A stretch of DNA of 64,000 nucleotides. It comes from Neodiprion pinetum. Lineage: Eukaryota > Arthropoda > Insecta > Hymenoptera > Diprionidae. Within the stretch, counting starts at the first letter, position 1. The number at the start of each line of letters is the position of its first letter. Shown piece after piece: positions 1 through 11,988 of this stretch. Under the pieces are notes generated by a model. That model was not told the origin of the DNA and did no database searches. It worked only from the letters and a program-made list of their open reading frames with translations. The stretch covers positions 5,994,501 through 6,058,500 of the forward strand of contig NC_060233.1 of assembly GCF_021155775.2 (NCBI RefSeq), in the 5' to 3' direction. A program made the translations under genes and the position numbers.

Positions 1-1624
1 TTAGTATATGTATACCGAAATAATACTCTCGAGTATTGAAAACCCATTACTATATTAGCAGATATAAAAAAAAAGCGCAAAGAATCATGTTGAAAAGTTC
101 TCTAAATATACAAAAAATGGATGTAAAATTGGTGGTAAGAATACTTATCATTGTGACTCAAAGGCTTAATATGCCTATCATTGATCGAATGCACGCGATT
201 ATTAAGCCTCATATTTTACGCCAAACAAAACTAGAGCAAGCATATAGTTTATAGTCGTTAATTGACCTTTAATTAACAGAAGTAACTACATCGGGAAGAA
301 CGAATAAAAAGTTAGACGGCTTGTTTTTGCACCATTATACAATGCCGTGTGATCATATTTTTGACAATTGATTATAAGCATATAATTTTGCAATTGTTTG
401 AAAATTTGTTACATGATTTTACTTTCTTTACATACCATTTCTTTACTTATTGCTAAGATTCTTTCATCAACAGGAAATTTAATGTCACTGACTGTATTCA
501 TAATAACGATGTATGAGCAAAGTCCAGCTCAATAATTTAGGATTTCAAATTTACCTAGTTTAAACACCATAAATATGTGGGATTAGAGACAAAATTAAAA
601 AAACTTCAAGTAACGAGACGTACTTTACATGTATAAACCTTAGTCACCGCTATCGTTTCATTGCATTATACTTTTCCGTAGCTTTAAAGCTACAGTTGAC
701 GATAAAATTTCCTATCACTTATCAAATATATCATTACATCTAGCGAATCATCGCTTGATCATTACAATCATAAACCTAAAGACAATCATAAATATAAAGA
801 AATTATGCAGGAAATAACAAGCATTTAGCATGCATGTAAGCTTGACTAATCGTAAGATTGAATAATTCATACTTACGTTCCGATATCGATTGGTGTTTCG
901 AATTTTGAAGGTGTGTTGCTCCTTTTTTTTTTTTTTTTTCTCTTACCATAATTGTTATATTTATAAAGAGCGCGTACAAGTCGTGTTACATATAATGCAA
1001 AATGTCGATGAATGCCAGAGGAATTCGTTTCGTATCTAAGAATTGATAACGTGAGGAGAGTCGATGCCCAGCGAAGAGTCCGTGCTGCAGATCGTATATA
1101 CTTTCAGTATGACTAAAGTGACGCGTGAACTACGACATGGTCTGTTTCTAGCTGGCGGACGAACCGTTGTTATAAGAGCAGAGGCCCTTCTTTAAATCCG
1201 ATATTGAATCGCGATCGAAATCCAAAGCTGACAAAGTGCCTATTTGACCCTAGAAATTTTCATTCGATAGAATATATAATTTGCATAACGTTAACACCTG
1301 ACCCTGTTTACATATTTGTTTAAACGCGTCGAGTGTTCGATACTTACTTGCGTTAGTTGCTCTGCGAGAGCAGCAAAATCCATTTATAACCTCGGAGGAA
1401 GGTTGAAGAATCTAGAGCAAGGTTTTGTGAGCAGCGTATATATATTGAGGGACTTTGACATGGTGAGCGCATCTGAAATATTGCTTGATTTTCTCCTCAG
1501 CGCGAATCGGACGGAGGTTTTAAAAAGCCACGTCGTCGTTTCGGTAACTCGTAGGGAATTTATCAAATTCTCATTCGTTTGAAAAAGAAATCTCAACCGC
1601 TCGATTTTTTACCAAAAATGATAA

Positions 1625-1657
<33 letters not shown>

Positions 1658-2783
1658 AACGCGGTAGTTTACGACTTGACTTTGACACGCTACGAAACAG
1701 TTTCGTTACACGCGTTCAACGGTTTCAAAGCTAGTCGTGAGTTATAATTACGATGCGGTTTAAATAATGTTCGTATCACTTTATGTGTATTTTTTTTTTT
1801 TTTTTTTTAATTATTATTGTTATGATTATTACCCGCAGGGTTAACAGGGGAAATAGTTTGAACCAAAAAGTGAAGTGAAGGCTTCTTGCTTCAAGGTTGA
1901 TAATTGCTGTAAAATTAGTCTGCGGTTTTAGTGGGGAAATCCCAAACAGCTTTAATATTCTATTATTGACTAACATTACGTGCCTAGTTTTATTGCCAAC
2001 TTGTTAGCGCTCGTCTTTATTTTATTTATATTTTTATTTTACTTCTTTAAGACAATGTAGAAGAGTGCGGATGATGCAAATCTTTTGCAAACATAATTAC
2101 GAGCACTAAAAGGATATGACTATTTTTTATTAAATCGCATGTTACAAGATTAATGCGCGGTGCTTAATTTGAACGTTTTTCTCGTTGTACCGTGTAAATA
2201 ATCTTCTGAAACCGTTGAACCAATATTCTTCGTAATTGTTTTGGTTTATATTTAACTTACGTACATGTACTGTAATCAGCTATTATACAATTCGTATTTT
2301 GCCATTGCCATTGCCGCTGCCGATGTTCGTGTTCGTCTGTCATGCCTTCGCAGATGATCAGACTCAAATTTGTAATTATCATACGTATAAATGAAGATTA
2401 AAATTCAGCCGAAGGATAATGTTACGTAATATGTAAGGATATCGTCTATACACGTGCATACCTAAAAATCAACACCTAGTAAAAAATCCGGATCCTGTCG
2501 CATTAAATGCTGCATATACGTGCCCTTCGAAAATGCGAACAACGCGTAATTATAATCGGCCAAATCGTTGCAAGTGCGTAAATACGCATATCCTTCTATA
2601 TACGCTTACTACCGATCTGCTAGACTCGATTGCTGTTTAATGATGCATCTGTAGCTCATTGGCATTTTGTTATTCATTCATTTCCATTTGGGTGCTAATA
2701 GCATCAGGCCTATGTATTTTTCACCTACGTCAAACGTGCGGCGATAGTTTCGTTGCGGTCGCATATTATTAAAAACACTCGCT
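1..2783. other. No gene seen
   Basis: AT-rich non-coding DNA with poly-T runs (914-939, 1629-1656, 1791-1808). Short frames have no codon bias or recognisable domain. The slightly GC-richer patch at 1000-1200 has no convincing exon. Confidence 0.6.
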
Positions 2784-3188
2784 GTATACCGGGACGATCT
2801 CTTGAAAGTTGAAAATCAACCGCGCATGAGCGAGTTTTATCGGCTATTCGCGCAGGCTGGCCAACCCGAGTTTCAGCTGTCAAACTGTTTCTGCCAGCGA
2901 TGTGGTTGATACGAGTTTTCGAGGTTAGAATCTCAAATAATTGAGGCAGCGACTCGGAAAGGTTTGGGAAGCATTTGTTATCGGGTCGGAAAGTCGATTC
3001 TTCGAAGAACGGTCGGTATTTAACGCTTACGCTCTTTGAAAATTCAAACGCATACATTTTGCGTAGGTTGGCCCGCCTGCATCGCAGACAAGAATATCGC
3101 CGCGGGAAGATTTCGCCGACCAATGAGATTGAATTATTTGGCGCATGCGCGGTTGATTTTCAACTTTCAAGAGATTCTCCCGGTATAA
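2784..3188. mobile_element. MITE-like element with 45-bp inverted ends
   Basis: The arms at 2784-2828 and 3144-3188 share CCGGGA, then ATCTCTTGAAAGTTGAAAAT, then CAACCGCGCATG in opposite orientation with few mismatches. The inner parts pair weakly (GCAGG, GGCCAACC). The same arms make the shadow peptide AVDFQLSRD appear on both strands. Confidence 0.75.
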
Positions 3189-3325
3189 CAACGTGAGATA
3201 ATTAGATTTGAAACGCGGAAATTTCAACGTCACTATCCGTCTTGAGAGATATTGCAATGTTCTGTCGAAATAAATTACTGCACTCGTATACCTTGTGAAA
3301 ACTTGCTTTTATTTATGCAGGGATT

Positions 3326-3361
<36 letters not shown>

Positions 3362-6300
3362 GCATGTGTGCATATAATGCGCAGTCATTCCGCAGCGAGT
3401 CGAGAGAATCGATGATGAAAAAAAGGGCACCCTTCGCTTCTCCAGACGTCATGTCAGACGCATTGCACAATGGGATATCGCGTTATATGTATTGTAAATA
3501 TGAATATGTAACGTCTATAAGAGGCTGCATAATAATTATTAATGATATGCCGAGTGTCGGTGCTGCGATATTGTTGTACGGACTATAATGGCGAGGTACC
3601 GGGGTATGGGAACAAAATAATATATACTATATGCGACCTACATCGTCGTGCATCGTAAAAAAAAAACAAAAAGTAAATAAATAAATACCGTACTGGTTCA
3701 CAGATGGCTTGAGCTAGATTTTTTAAATCAGACCACGGCCACGTGTATTGTGGGAGGATTATGGAAGCGAAACCCAACTAAGTCTTTATGTTTAATTATG
3801 AATTGAAAATTGACCGGAAGATCGGATATTTTTATACCATACACAAGATTCGACTATGCAATATTTTAATAACGATAAACTGGTCGTACGGTTATATTTA
3901 TAGAGAGAAAAGTAAAGATAGATCAAAAGTTTACAATAACGGTTTAGAGGGCGCAGCCAAAGTCGAGGGAATCGAATTGGGTTAAAACAACATCCCCACA
4001 CTTGATATTTTCGTTGATTAGATCGCTGGCAATTTTTTTCCTTATTCAAATTTTTTTCCATCTACAGGGGGGAATATGAACTGATCGAGATAAGTTGGTC
4101 CGTACGATTTTTTTCATGTTTTTTTGAACATCCGTTACAGTAAATTAAATGAATTTTGCAGTTACTCGTTCTCTCGAAGTTCATTGCTTTTCAGACGCAT
4201 GCATCGCAACTTTACGATACAAAAGTCGCGAACTTGTTCAACTGGTTTTCTTATTGTCATTTCTTTTATTAGTCATCGGATTGAACAGAAAATTTTCATT
4301 CGCAGTACGCATAAAAAAATTCAAAGCGAAAACATCCACGTTATTGCTACTGTATAAAATTTCATTCACTGCAGCGGTTTTTATTTTTTTTTTTATTTTC
4401 TAAACATTATTTTGCCATAAAAATTACACCGATCGGATCCAAGATTATAAAACTACCACGATAAGTTTCACAAATACATCTGATCGTAACTTCTGAGTTA
4501 ACTAACGAGTGAATTCTCACACAGATGACGCATAATGTGGGGGAAAAATGTAGACTTTGGATTAATCTGTAAATGAGATTAAATTAATTTCATAATTAAC
4601 GCAATTATGTAAGTGTTGATAACACCGTGCATGTGTAATGTACGTATAATAGAGATATACGCGTAAAGTGTATAAAGAAACATATCGTGCTAGATTTTCG
4701 ATACTCGTAGTTTTTTTCACCCGTTGGCGTGAATCTTGTTCAGTTTCTCAGCTGTTTAATTCCACTGCTTGATTTGATGTTTATGATTTATTACGACCAC
4801 GTGTAATTTTTATATTTCAAGCGCGTGTAAGGTTATACATTTATACGTAAGGATACGTGTATTTCATTATATTTTATTTCATTTTTTCTCCCCCCCCCCC
4901 CCCCCTCTCTCTCTCTTCAACTTCATACATTTTCATACTTCATAGTTTCATTTGTCAAATGTAGCATGATACCGCAAAAACGATTTGTACGTTTTATATG
5001 CTCAATTTGCATTTTACGTTTATTTTGCAGCGAAATCCATCGATCAATTGTCTTCTTTTTTTTCATCTTCTTTTCAATGCTGTTTTTGTCGAATAATCGA
5101 CAAAATTTATTTGATTTCTTTTTTTAAATCAGTTTACAATACCCGAGCGAATGTTAATAAACATGTTTGCCATTGGCCAGTTTCTTCATCGCTGGGATTC
5201 GTCTATAGTCCTGATAATATTTTTTAACCTTACTTAAAAGTTAGAAGTTACTTCAGTATTCTTTGGTTGAAAGAAATTTCCTTTTTATCGCCTCTCAAGG
5301 AGGTTGTACGGTTAAAAAGCCACAGGTTTTTAGATCATTTATTCCAAAATAATCGCACCTTGAGTGTTTATCAAATTGCTACATCCGTAAACTTCCGTGT
5401 TTGTCCTAGAAGTGTAAAAAAAAAAGAAACTAAAATAGACTTCAGTTGTAAGCTAGAGCTTTGATATAGATTTTTTTATTCAAAACTATTTAATAACGCT
5501 GAAAAATCTTATTCGATTTCACTACACGATGGTTAATTTTGTTTGGAAAACCGGTTTTCGCAAATTCACCGAACAAATTTCTTTTCCCCTTCCCTCAAAA
5601 GTCAATTCAGTATTTACATTTGTTCATCAAAATCAATAGCGGTGCAATTTTGAAAAATGAAATATCCCAGGATACTGATATGATGAATGAAAGAAGAAGA
5701 AGAAAAAAAAAACGAATAGAATTTTCCACGGTTGAATTGTAGAGAATAATCTTGTGGATAAAAAATGACTCATCGCAGCGTGAAATCGAACAGATTTACT
5801 AATTTTTTCCTATCATTTTCAAGAGGTTCGAATTGAATAATCAATATCGTAACTTTTGTTCGTATTTTTAGCCTGTTCTTTTTTCACTGGATTATTAAGA
5901 GAAACACCATTACTTACGAATGTAATAAATTGACTTTTAACTGTAAAAGATTATCAAATTGTCTCATATTCATGGCTATTGCAGGTTGTATTACAGCCAC
6001 TGATACATCTAGCCGCGAATTAGCATCGATTTCTATTAACATGGGACTTTGAGCCGGGTGCATAATTGATAGCCGTATGAATTACGAGACGTTTGCTCAT
6101 CACGTTACACTCGAAGTTTCGCAAAAATTGGTGACGTAGTTGTAAAAAACGGTTTCAGGTAATATCGTATAAAAAAATGAAACTAAAATTCAACGCGATA
6201 TCCGTCGGTGTATCATACAATTTTTTCTGCAATTTTTACACGTTTTCGAGTTTCAAGAAAATCGCGCAACAAGCCTACGCGGAATTTTAACCGTAAAAAT

Positions 6301-8971
6301 TTTTTGCAGACTCATACACGATGCTCATCCTTTAACGAATGCAGAATTTACCAGAATTAGTCATCGAATCTCCATTGGTTTATAACTTGAAACCGCAAAT
6401 TTAGTCTTGATAGAAATAAAGAAATTGAGAAAGTTTCGCGCGGTCTTACGATCGGTTGAATTTGCAAATAACGTGCTTTACCAACAAACTGCACCAATAA
6501 ATGACGCGAGTAAGAGTTTCATTCGCACATGTTGATGGATCTATTGATGGAGATTAGAAATTAACTGAGTGGTTCCTTTTTGCGACTTTTTAATTATCAG
6601 CTCGTCCCGCATGCTTGGACGAAGAGTTTGAAGCATTGATTGATTTCACTGTAGTCGTAAAATTTACAGTCAACTTTTAATTTAACAAAAAATTACTTTT
6701 AATCTCGGAGGTGGTGAATCACGCGTCATTTTCTCGTTACGCCGAGTACAATATTCCGTGAACGTGAATTACGTCAAGTTGACACATAATGGTAATTTTG
6801 ACCCGCTGTTGTCAGAAGATACATTGAAAAAAAAAGGTTTTAAAAAAAATTTCATGAGTCAAAAACCGATGCATGTAATTAAATAATATTTCAAGAATAT
6901 TTGGTCGACTGTTAAAATTAACGGGTCTTCATTGGATAGACTGATTGGATGGAGAAAATGAGAGGAAATAATATTTTATGCAATTTTTGTTCTTCGTCTT
7001 AAAATTAATTTCAATCATATTTTATTCGACGTGTATAAATCGGCGGGGAAGAACAAAAGTGTCGATTTTTTGACAATTTTTTTTTCTTATTCCTGAAACA
7101 AATTGTCACGCATCACGTATCGAGTCAACGATGCAATGCGAGTGTGAAATATTTTCAATCGATGTACCATCGAAACGTTGAACGCGCGTTCAAAAATTAA
7201 CATATTTTGTTTTTCAAACATTTCACCATGAAATTATACAACATTATCAACGACAAAAAAAAAATCAGCGTGTTTGCGCAGGTGCGATTGGACACAAACG
7301 AGCTGCTTGTTGGCAAATAATTTCCATTATAACGCGATACTCCTCCTGCCCGGAGGCTGTGAGCATGGGATCATCATGGGATCATAGTTCGAAGAACGAA
7401 TAGCCCGCAGCGAGTTTATAAATATATACGATATCTAACAATACGTGAAAAAAAAAAAAAAATAGGTACGATTATTTCCTCTTCACGTCTCTTTCACCTA
7501 TTATTATTTTGTTCCTTTTAAAAATGCGTAGTTTCCGATCTGCATTACTTCAAATTTTGTTACGAAAAATTCCGGCCAAATACCCATTTCGATTTTTATT
7601 TCTTCATTCATTTTTGCGGTCGAGTTATCAGTTATTTTCTCAATTCATTTTATTTTTATTTTTTATTTTTTTTTTTAAATAGATTACGGATTCTTAGAAA
7701 TAATGTACTGTATAAAAACGATGAGATTTTTTTCCAGACATTACGGATATAAATTGGATTCAATATTTCGCGTATAGAATTGCACGCTGATTAAACAAAG
7801 TTCAGTCAATTTCATTTCAAATATTTATCACACACTCGCTAACCAGAAACGTAAAAATCATGTCTCTAAATGTGTTACCATCACAGATCTAAAAAGTTCA
7901 AAAATATTCTCAGAAAGTATCTTACCCATTTTATTATAAGTCAAAGTTTAACGCAAAGCGCATCCGTCGAATTCACGTTATTTATTTATTTTTAAACATT
8001 TTTTCTAGCGAATCACTTGAAATTTTCAGTATCATAAAAATGTTTAAATTAACATTCATACTTTTTCCTACACTCCGCAGGAGGGGAAAACAAATTGTTG
8101 CCTAAGGTCAGATTTGTTATTTTTCAACGTTTTTTTCTCCGGTGAACGTGTCTGAATGCATGTATGCAGGTTACTTCGGATGATATATTCCGCGCTAAAG
8201 GTATAATGAAAACTTCTTACGTGGCGATAATTTCATGTAATTTTATCGACTTCGTGTGCACGTATCAACGCATAAACGTCGTTATATGGTAAACTAAGCA
8301 AATTGCCTTATTCGTTTTTCCATTTGTTTTGTTTATCAGTTTTTCTTCAGTCTAAAAATATAATTGAATATGATTGTATCAATATGTTTATATGTATCGC
8401 TTCTTTAAATCGCGAGTTGAAGCAAACGATCATATTTATTATTCGAAATAAAATTATACACAGCTTACGTGGATACCGTGCCTTATCTAAAAGTTTATTT
8501 CATCAAACTCTGCGAATAAGTGAGATTATTTACCGATTAGAATCAAACGACGATAAGTCGATTTGTTTATTTCTCACCGTCTATAGCGAATGAAATTTCA
8601 CCACGCGTGAAACGGATAAGCTTCTGCATTGCTTGAGACGAAGTGAAAAATTGTTGTTTGTACAATGCGGTTGCTCCGATGATAAATGATAAGAATAAAA
8701 GAAGAGACGCGAAATCGTTTGTCACCACAATGACACTGTAACATTTCGACAAATCCGAAATCGCATGAGTTTCATCCGCAGTATATATACGCACGAATGA
8801 GCCATACGTGCCTTTCATCAGGCTGGATTCTGCAATATGGTACTAGATACCTCTGTCACGTCTTGGTTCATCCTCTCAAGTGCAGACCAAAGTCAAGGGC
8901 AAGCATAAGCGAGGTGAAAAAGTAATTCACTTTATACGAACAGTCTAGACGATCTCTAACGGATGGACGTT
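3189..8971. other. No gene seen
   Basis: AT-rich non-coding DNA. It holds a TA microsatellite, a C15 run followed by CT repeats (about 4890-4915), and scattered A/T runs. Confidence 0.6.
3330..3355. repeat. (TA)n microsatellite
   Basis: About 13 TA units. Further TA runs lie at about 21126-21148, 28868-28898 and 34170-34200. Confidence 0.9.
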
Positions 8972-9290
8972 GATGTTCTACATGCGTGTAATTTCTGAAG
9001 TCGGATTTAAAAACTTCAAAATGCCGGATCCAATATGCCGGACGAAAATTTTAAATCCAATCGAATCCGGAGTACAAAACTCTGTCCACGGATTTTCGGG
9101 GCCGATAATTACGGATCTGAAATCAGATTTTGAAAATACAATACGGCGAATCCAACCAGCGACCCTGAAAATCCCTGCGTAGATTTTCTTGACCGTGTTC
9201 GATCGAGTTTGAAATTTTTGTCCGCCGTATTGGATACGCCATTTTGAACATTTGAAATCTGATTTCAGATTCGTAATCAGTAAGCATGAA
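8972..9290. mobile_element. Imperfect palindrome of about 320 bp (foldback element)
   Basis: Left blocks such as TTCAAAATGCCGGATCCAAT pair with the right-hand complement of ATTGGATACGCCATTTTGAA, and the pairing continues through ATTTTCGGGG / ATTTTCAGGG toward a centre near 9131. There is no coding frame. The motif AATCAGCGACC/CCTGAAAATCC recurs in style in the last intron of gene A. Confidence 0.75.
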
Positions 9291-11102
9291 AGACCACGCA
9301 ATACTATCTTGTTATAAAAGTTGATAAACGATCGGCAAAATAACGTCTGACTCAAAGGGTTAATAAAGGTAATTCGAACGATTATGTACCGTGAAAAGGT
9401 CACCTTTTTATATTCCGAACATTTAGAAACCGTGTCTGGTATGTAACGCCCTGGAATTATGTACTAACAAACTAATACGAGGTTAAAAATAGCAGAGGTC
9501 ATGGCCTGGAACGCCCTGTATTCTTGCCAGCATCTGCAAACAGACATGTGTGTACAGCATGGGTTTATTGTATGCATAACGTGCCTGTACCAACTAATAA
9601 TAACTGACCTTGTTTAATCGAGCATAATGAAAAGCGACAAAAGTTGTGTGCATTCACGCATATATACACACAATGGTGGAAAAAAGACAATAAAAGAACG
9701 TAGTCCTAATCACTTTTGAAGGCAACTGTACGTCGGACGGAAGTTGTCGGAAGGGCGTCGCGACGCCTGAGGATATTCTGCAATTTAATACCAAATACAC
9801 GGACACTCGAGTCGCAGTGTTGGTATTGTATAAAAAATCACATTTCTTGCGGTTGCCAGGAAAAATTCTACCAGTTTCGGCATCGTTTTGAAAAAAGTTT
9901 AAATATTTTTTGACTTGCAAGAAAATATTGTTTAACATATGCAACCATTTATTCCACGATCATATTGGTCAATGACAGGTAGATTTTCTCGTTATTGCAT
10001 CGCGCGATCAAATTTTTCGTTTAATAAAGCACCCAACATCAATTCATTGTCGTTTAGCCATTTGAAATTAAAAAATCTTACTCCCACCATTGAGAGTCTT
10101 TTTTTTTTCAAGTCGACACCTTGTTAGCTGCGTATCGTTTGGCGTACAGTATAAATAATGTGGCGTCGCATTTAAACCTATATGTATATATGCCATATTT
10201 TGTTTACATGTGAATTGCGCACGCGTGTGTGTAAATAATTCGGATTTACAATTAGACATTGTTTGCTTGGTTTGTTTTGCTGTTTTGTCACGTTTATACA
10301 TGTACCTGTTTCAACGATACGCATTGTATGATCGCTCGTCGATTGGTCGAGCGATGAGTGAAAAAAGTTTAACAATTACCTTGTTAACTTGACATTTATT
10401 TGATTTTTGAGTTTCAATTGAGGTACGTCTTGAAGTAAAAAAATTGAAATCTGTATGTTTGAAACAGCCGTTAGCATGGTAAAAGGGTTTTTTCGCGTTG
10501 GCGAAAAGAGGATTGTTGGAAAAATTCTCGAGTTATAATTGAGAGGTGCGCGGTGCTTTTTTCGACCGTAATTACACGCCAAACATCGCGGTTAACGCTG
10601 ATTTGATTCGTCTGTCGTCACGACATCGTAAATACGATCCGATTGTGCGCATAAAGCCGAGTCGCAATTACCGAGCTGATGTTCAATAATATTCGAGACG
10701 ACGAGGCACGCGGTTTATTATACATGTGGATAAACAAACGCGTTAAATAGAGAATTACCATTTAATTATCCCCGTTCGTACCGTAATGCGGTTGTAATTT
10801 ACAGACAGTTGGATAATAATGGGAGGGTAAATATGATCGATCGTCAATTAATCGCCGTTCCGTAGGCGTGAATAATAATTTGAACAAGGAAGGAATAAGA
10901 AAAAAAGCCTAGACAAGGTATACCAAAATATTATTCTCTGCTTGTCGATTAGTAAAAAATAACGGTGCTTGATCGCCGATTAAAACGATGCGCAAACCTG
11001 TGAATGAAAATTTATAATAAACGACGAAAAACGACGATAATTTATCACCTCCGGGTCGGTGTAAATTGGACTACACGCTAATTAGATTATCCACATTTCG
11101 AG
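9291..11102. other. Upstream flank of nocturnin
   Basis: Non-coding. The last 300 bp becomes less repetitive toward the promoter at 11.1 kb. Confidence 0.55.
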
Positions 11103-11139
11103 TATAAACACGGTCCCGAGGATTCGGCTTGCCTTCAGT
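11103..11139 (+). promoter_or_regulatory. Core promoter for nocturnin exon A (TATA + Inr)
   Basis: TATAAA at 11103-11108 is followed by an arthropod initiator TCAGTT at 11135-11140, with the predicted +1 A at 11137, putting TATA at about -34. The 5' leader of about 630 nt is GC-rich, carries CAC and CAG trinucleotide repeats and contains upstream ATGs. The longest upstream frame is out of phase with the main one. Confidence 0.55.
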
Positions 11140-11507
11140 TGAGCGTTGGATCTGCAACCGGATTCCGGCGAGCAAAATAACGATCCTCTTTTTCTTGTTC
11201 TTCTTCTTACTCTTATTCTTCGTCTGTTGATTATCATCGTTATTCTCGTCGTTAATTACTCGCGTTTTCGGCGTACGAAAATCCGGCGTGGGGAGAACCG
11301 ATCGGTTCGACTCGTTACTCCCGAGTAAAACGAGACACGCCGGGTCGTTGCCGATCATGGAGAGGCGAGCGAGCGTATAAAGTTGAAGAGAGTGACCGCC
11401 GGCATAATACCGGATGGCCTGGAGCAATCGCTGACGTGCCTTTATCTTCACGGCGCTATTTCCGTCCGGAGAACCTGCCGAGATAGTCAGTCGATCCTGA
11501 ATCTCCG

Positions 11508-11528
11508 ACCGACCACCACCACCACCAC

Positions 11529-11566
<38 letters not shown>
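11508..11566. repeat. CAC and CAG trinucleotide repeats in exon A leader
   Basis: A CAC run followed by about 11 CAG units within the predicted 5'UTR of the exon A transcript. Confidence 0.9.
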
Positions 11567-11567
<1 letters not shown>

Positions 11568-11764
11568 CATCGCGATCAGTAATCGGTACGAAATTACTCA
11601 AGAGACCGGAACTGAGCTTTTACGGTGGCTAATAACGTCGTTCGCGGTGAAACGATCAACGCGTGGTGAACAAAAGCACCGAAACGAGTGAAAGCTCCGC
11701 GCAGGGTATCATTTTATCACCGGAATATTGCCTCGAGAGTTAAAAAGACAACTGCAGCCGTTAA

Positions 11765-11988
11765 ATGGAAACCAAATTGACCATGGCCACGGAAGAAACA
11801 CGCCAAGTGGCACCGAACTTGGCAAAGATTCGCGAGTCTTTGGCTCTCGCCGAGACTTTGGCCAGAGCTTCGCTCATGACATCGCCGGCTGCCAAGAGGC
11901 GGTTGGCTGCGAGAAGCATCGAGATGGGAGAATACGGATCGTCCGGAGAATACGTACCGCCCAAGGCGCTGCTCCTTTACTTAGTCAG
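11765..11988 (+). CDS. cu (noct): Nocturnin alternative first coding exon A (long leader)
   Basis: An open frame of 74 codons plus 2 nt ends at the donor CAG|GTAAAA (11988/11989). Joined to the acceptor at 37430 it gives Arg then MGSF, for a 469-aa isoform. The leader is helix-prone and Ala/Leu/Glu-rich, with a basic patch AAKRRLAAR around residues 42-50. A second in-frame ATG at 11783 has a much better context (ACCATGG) than the first, which has T at -3, so the start may really be 11783 (463 aa). A TATA+Inr promoter lies about 630 nt upstream. The leader function is unknown to me. Phase agreement, good base composition and a promoter support it. No transcript was available. Confidence 0.72.

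Noticed and set aside
11071..11601. 176-codon frame on the minus strand with Ala and Gly runs
   Set aside because: It is the antisense of CAG/CAC repeats in the exon A leader; no domain or splice context.
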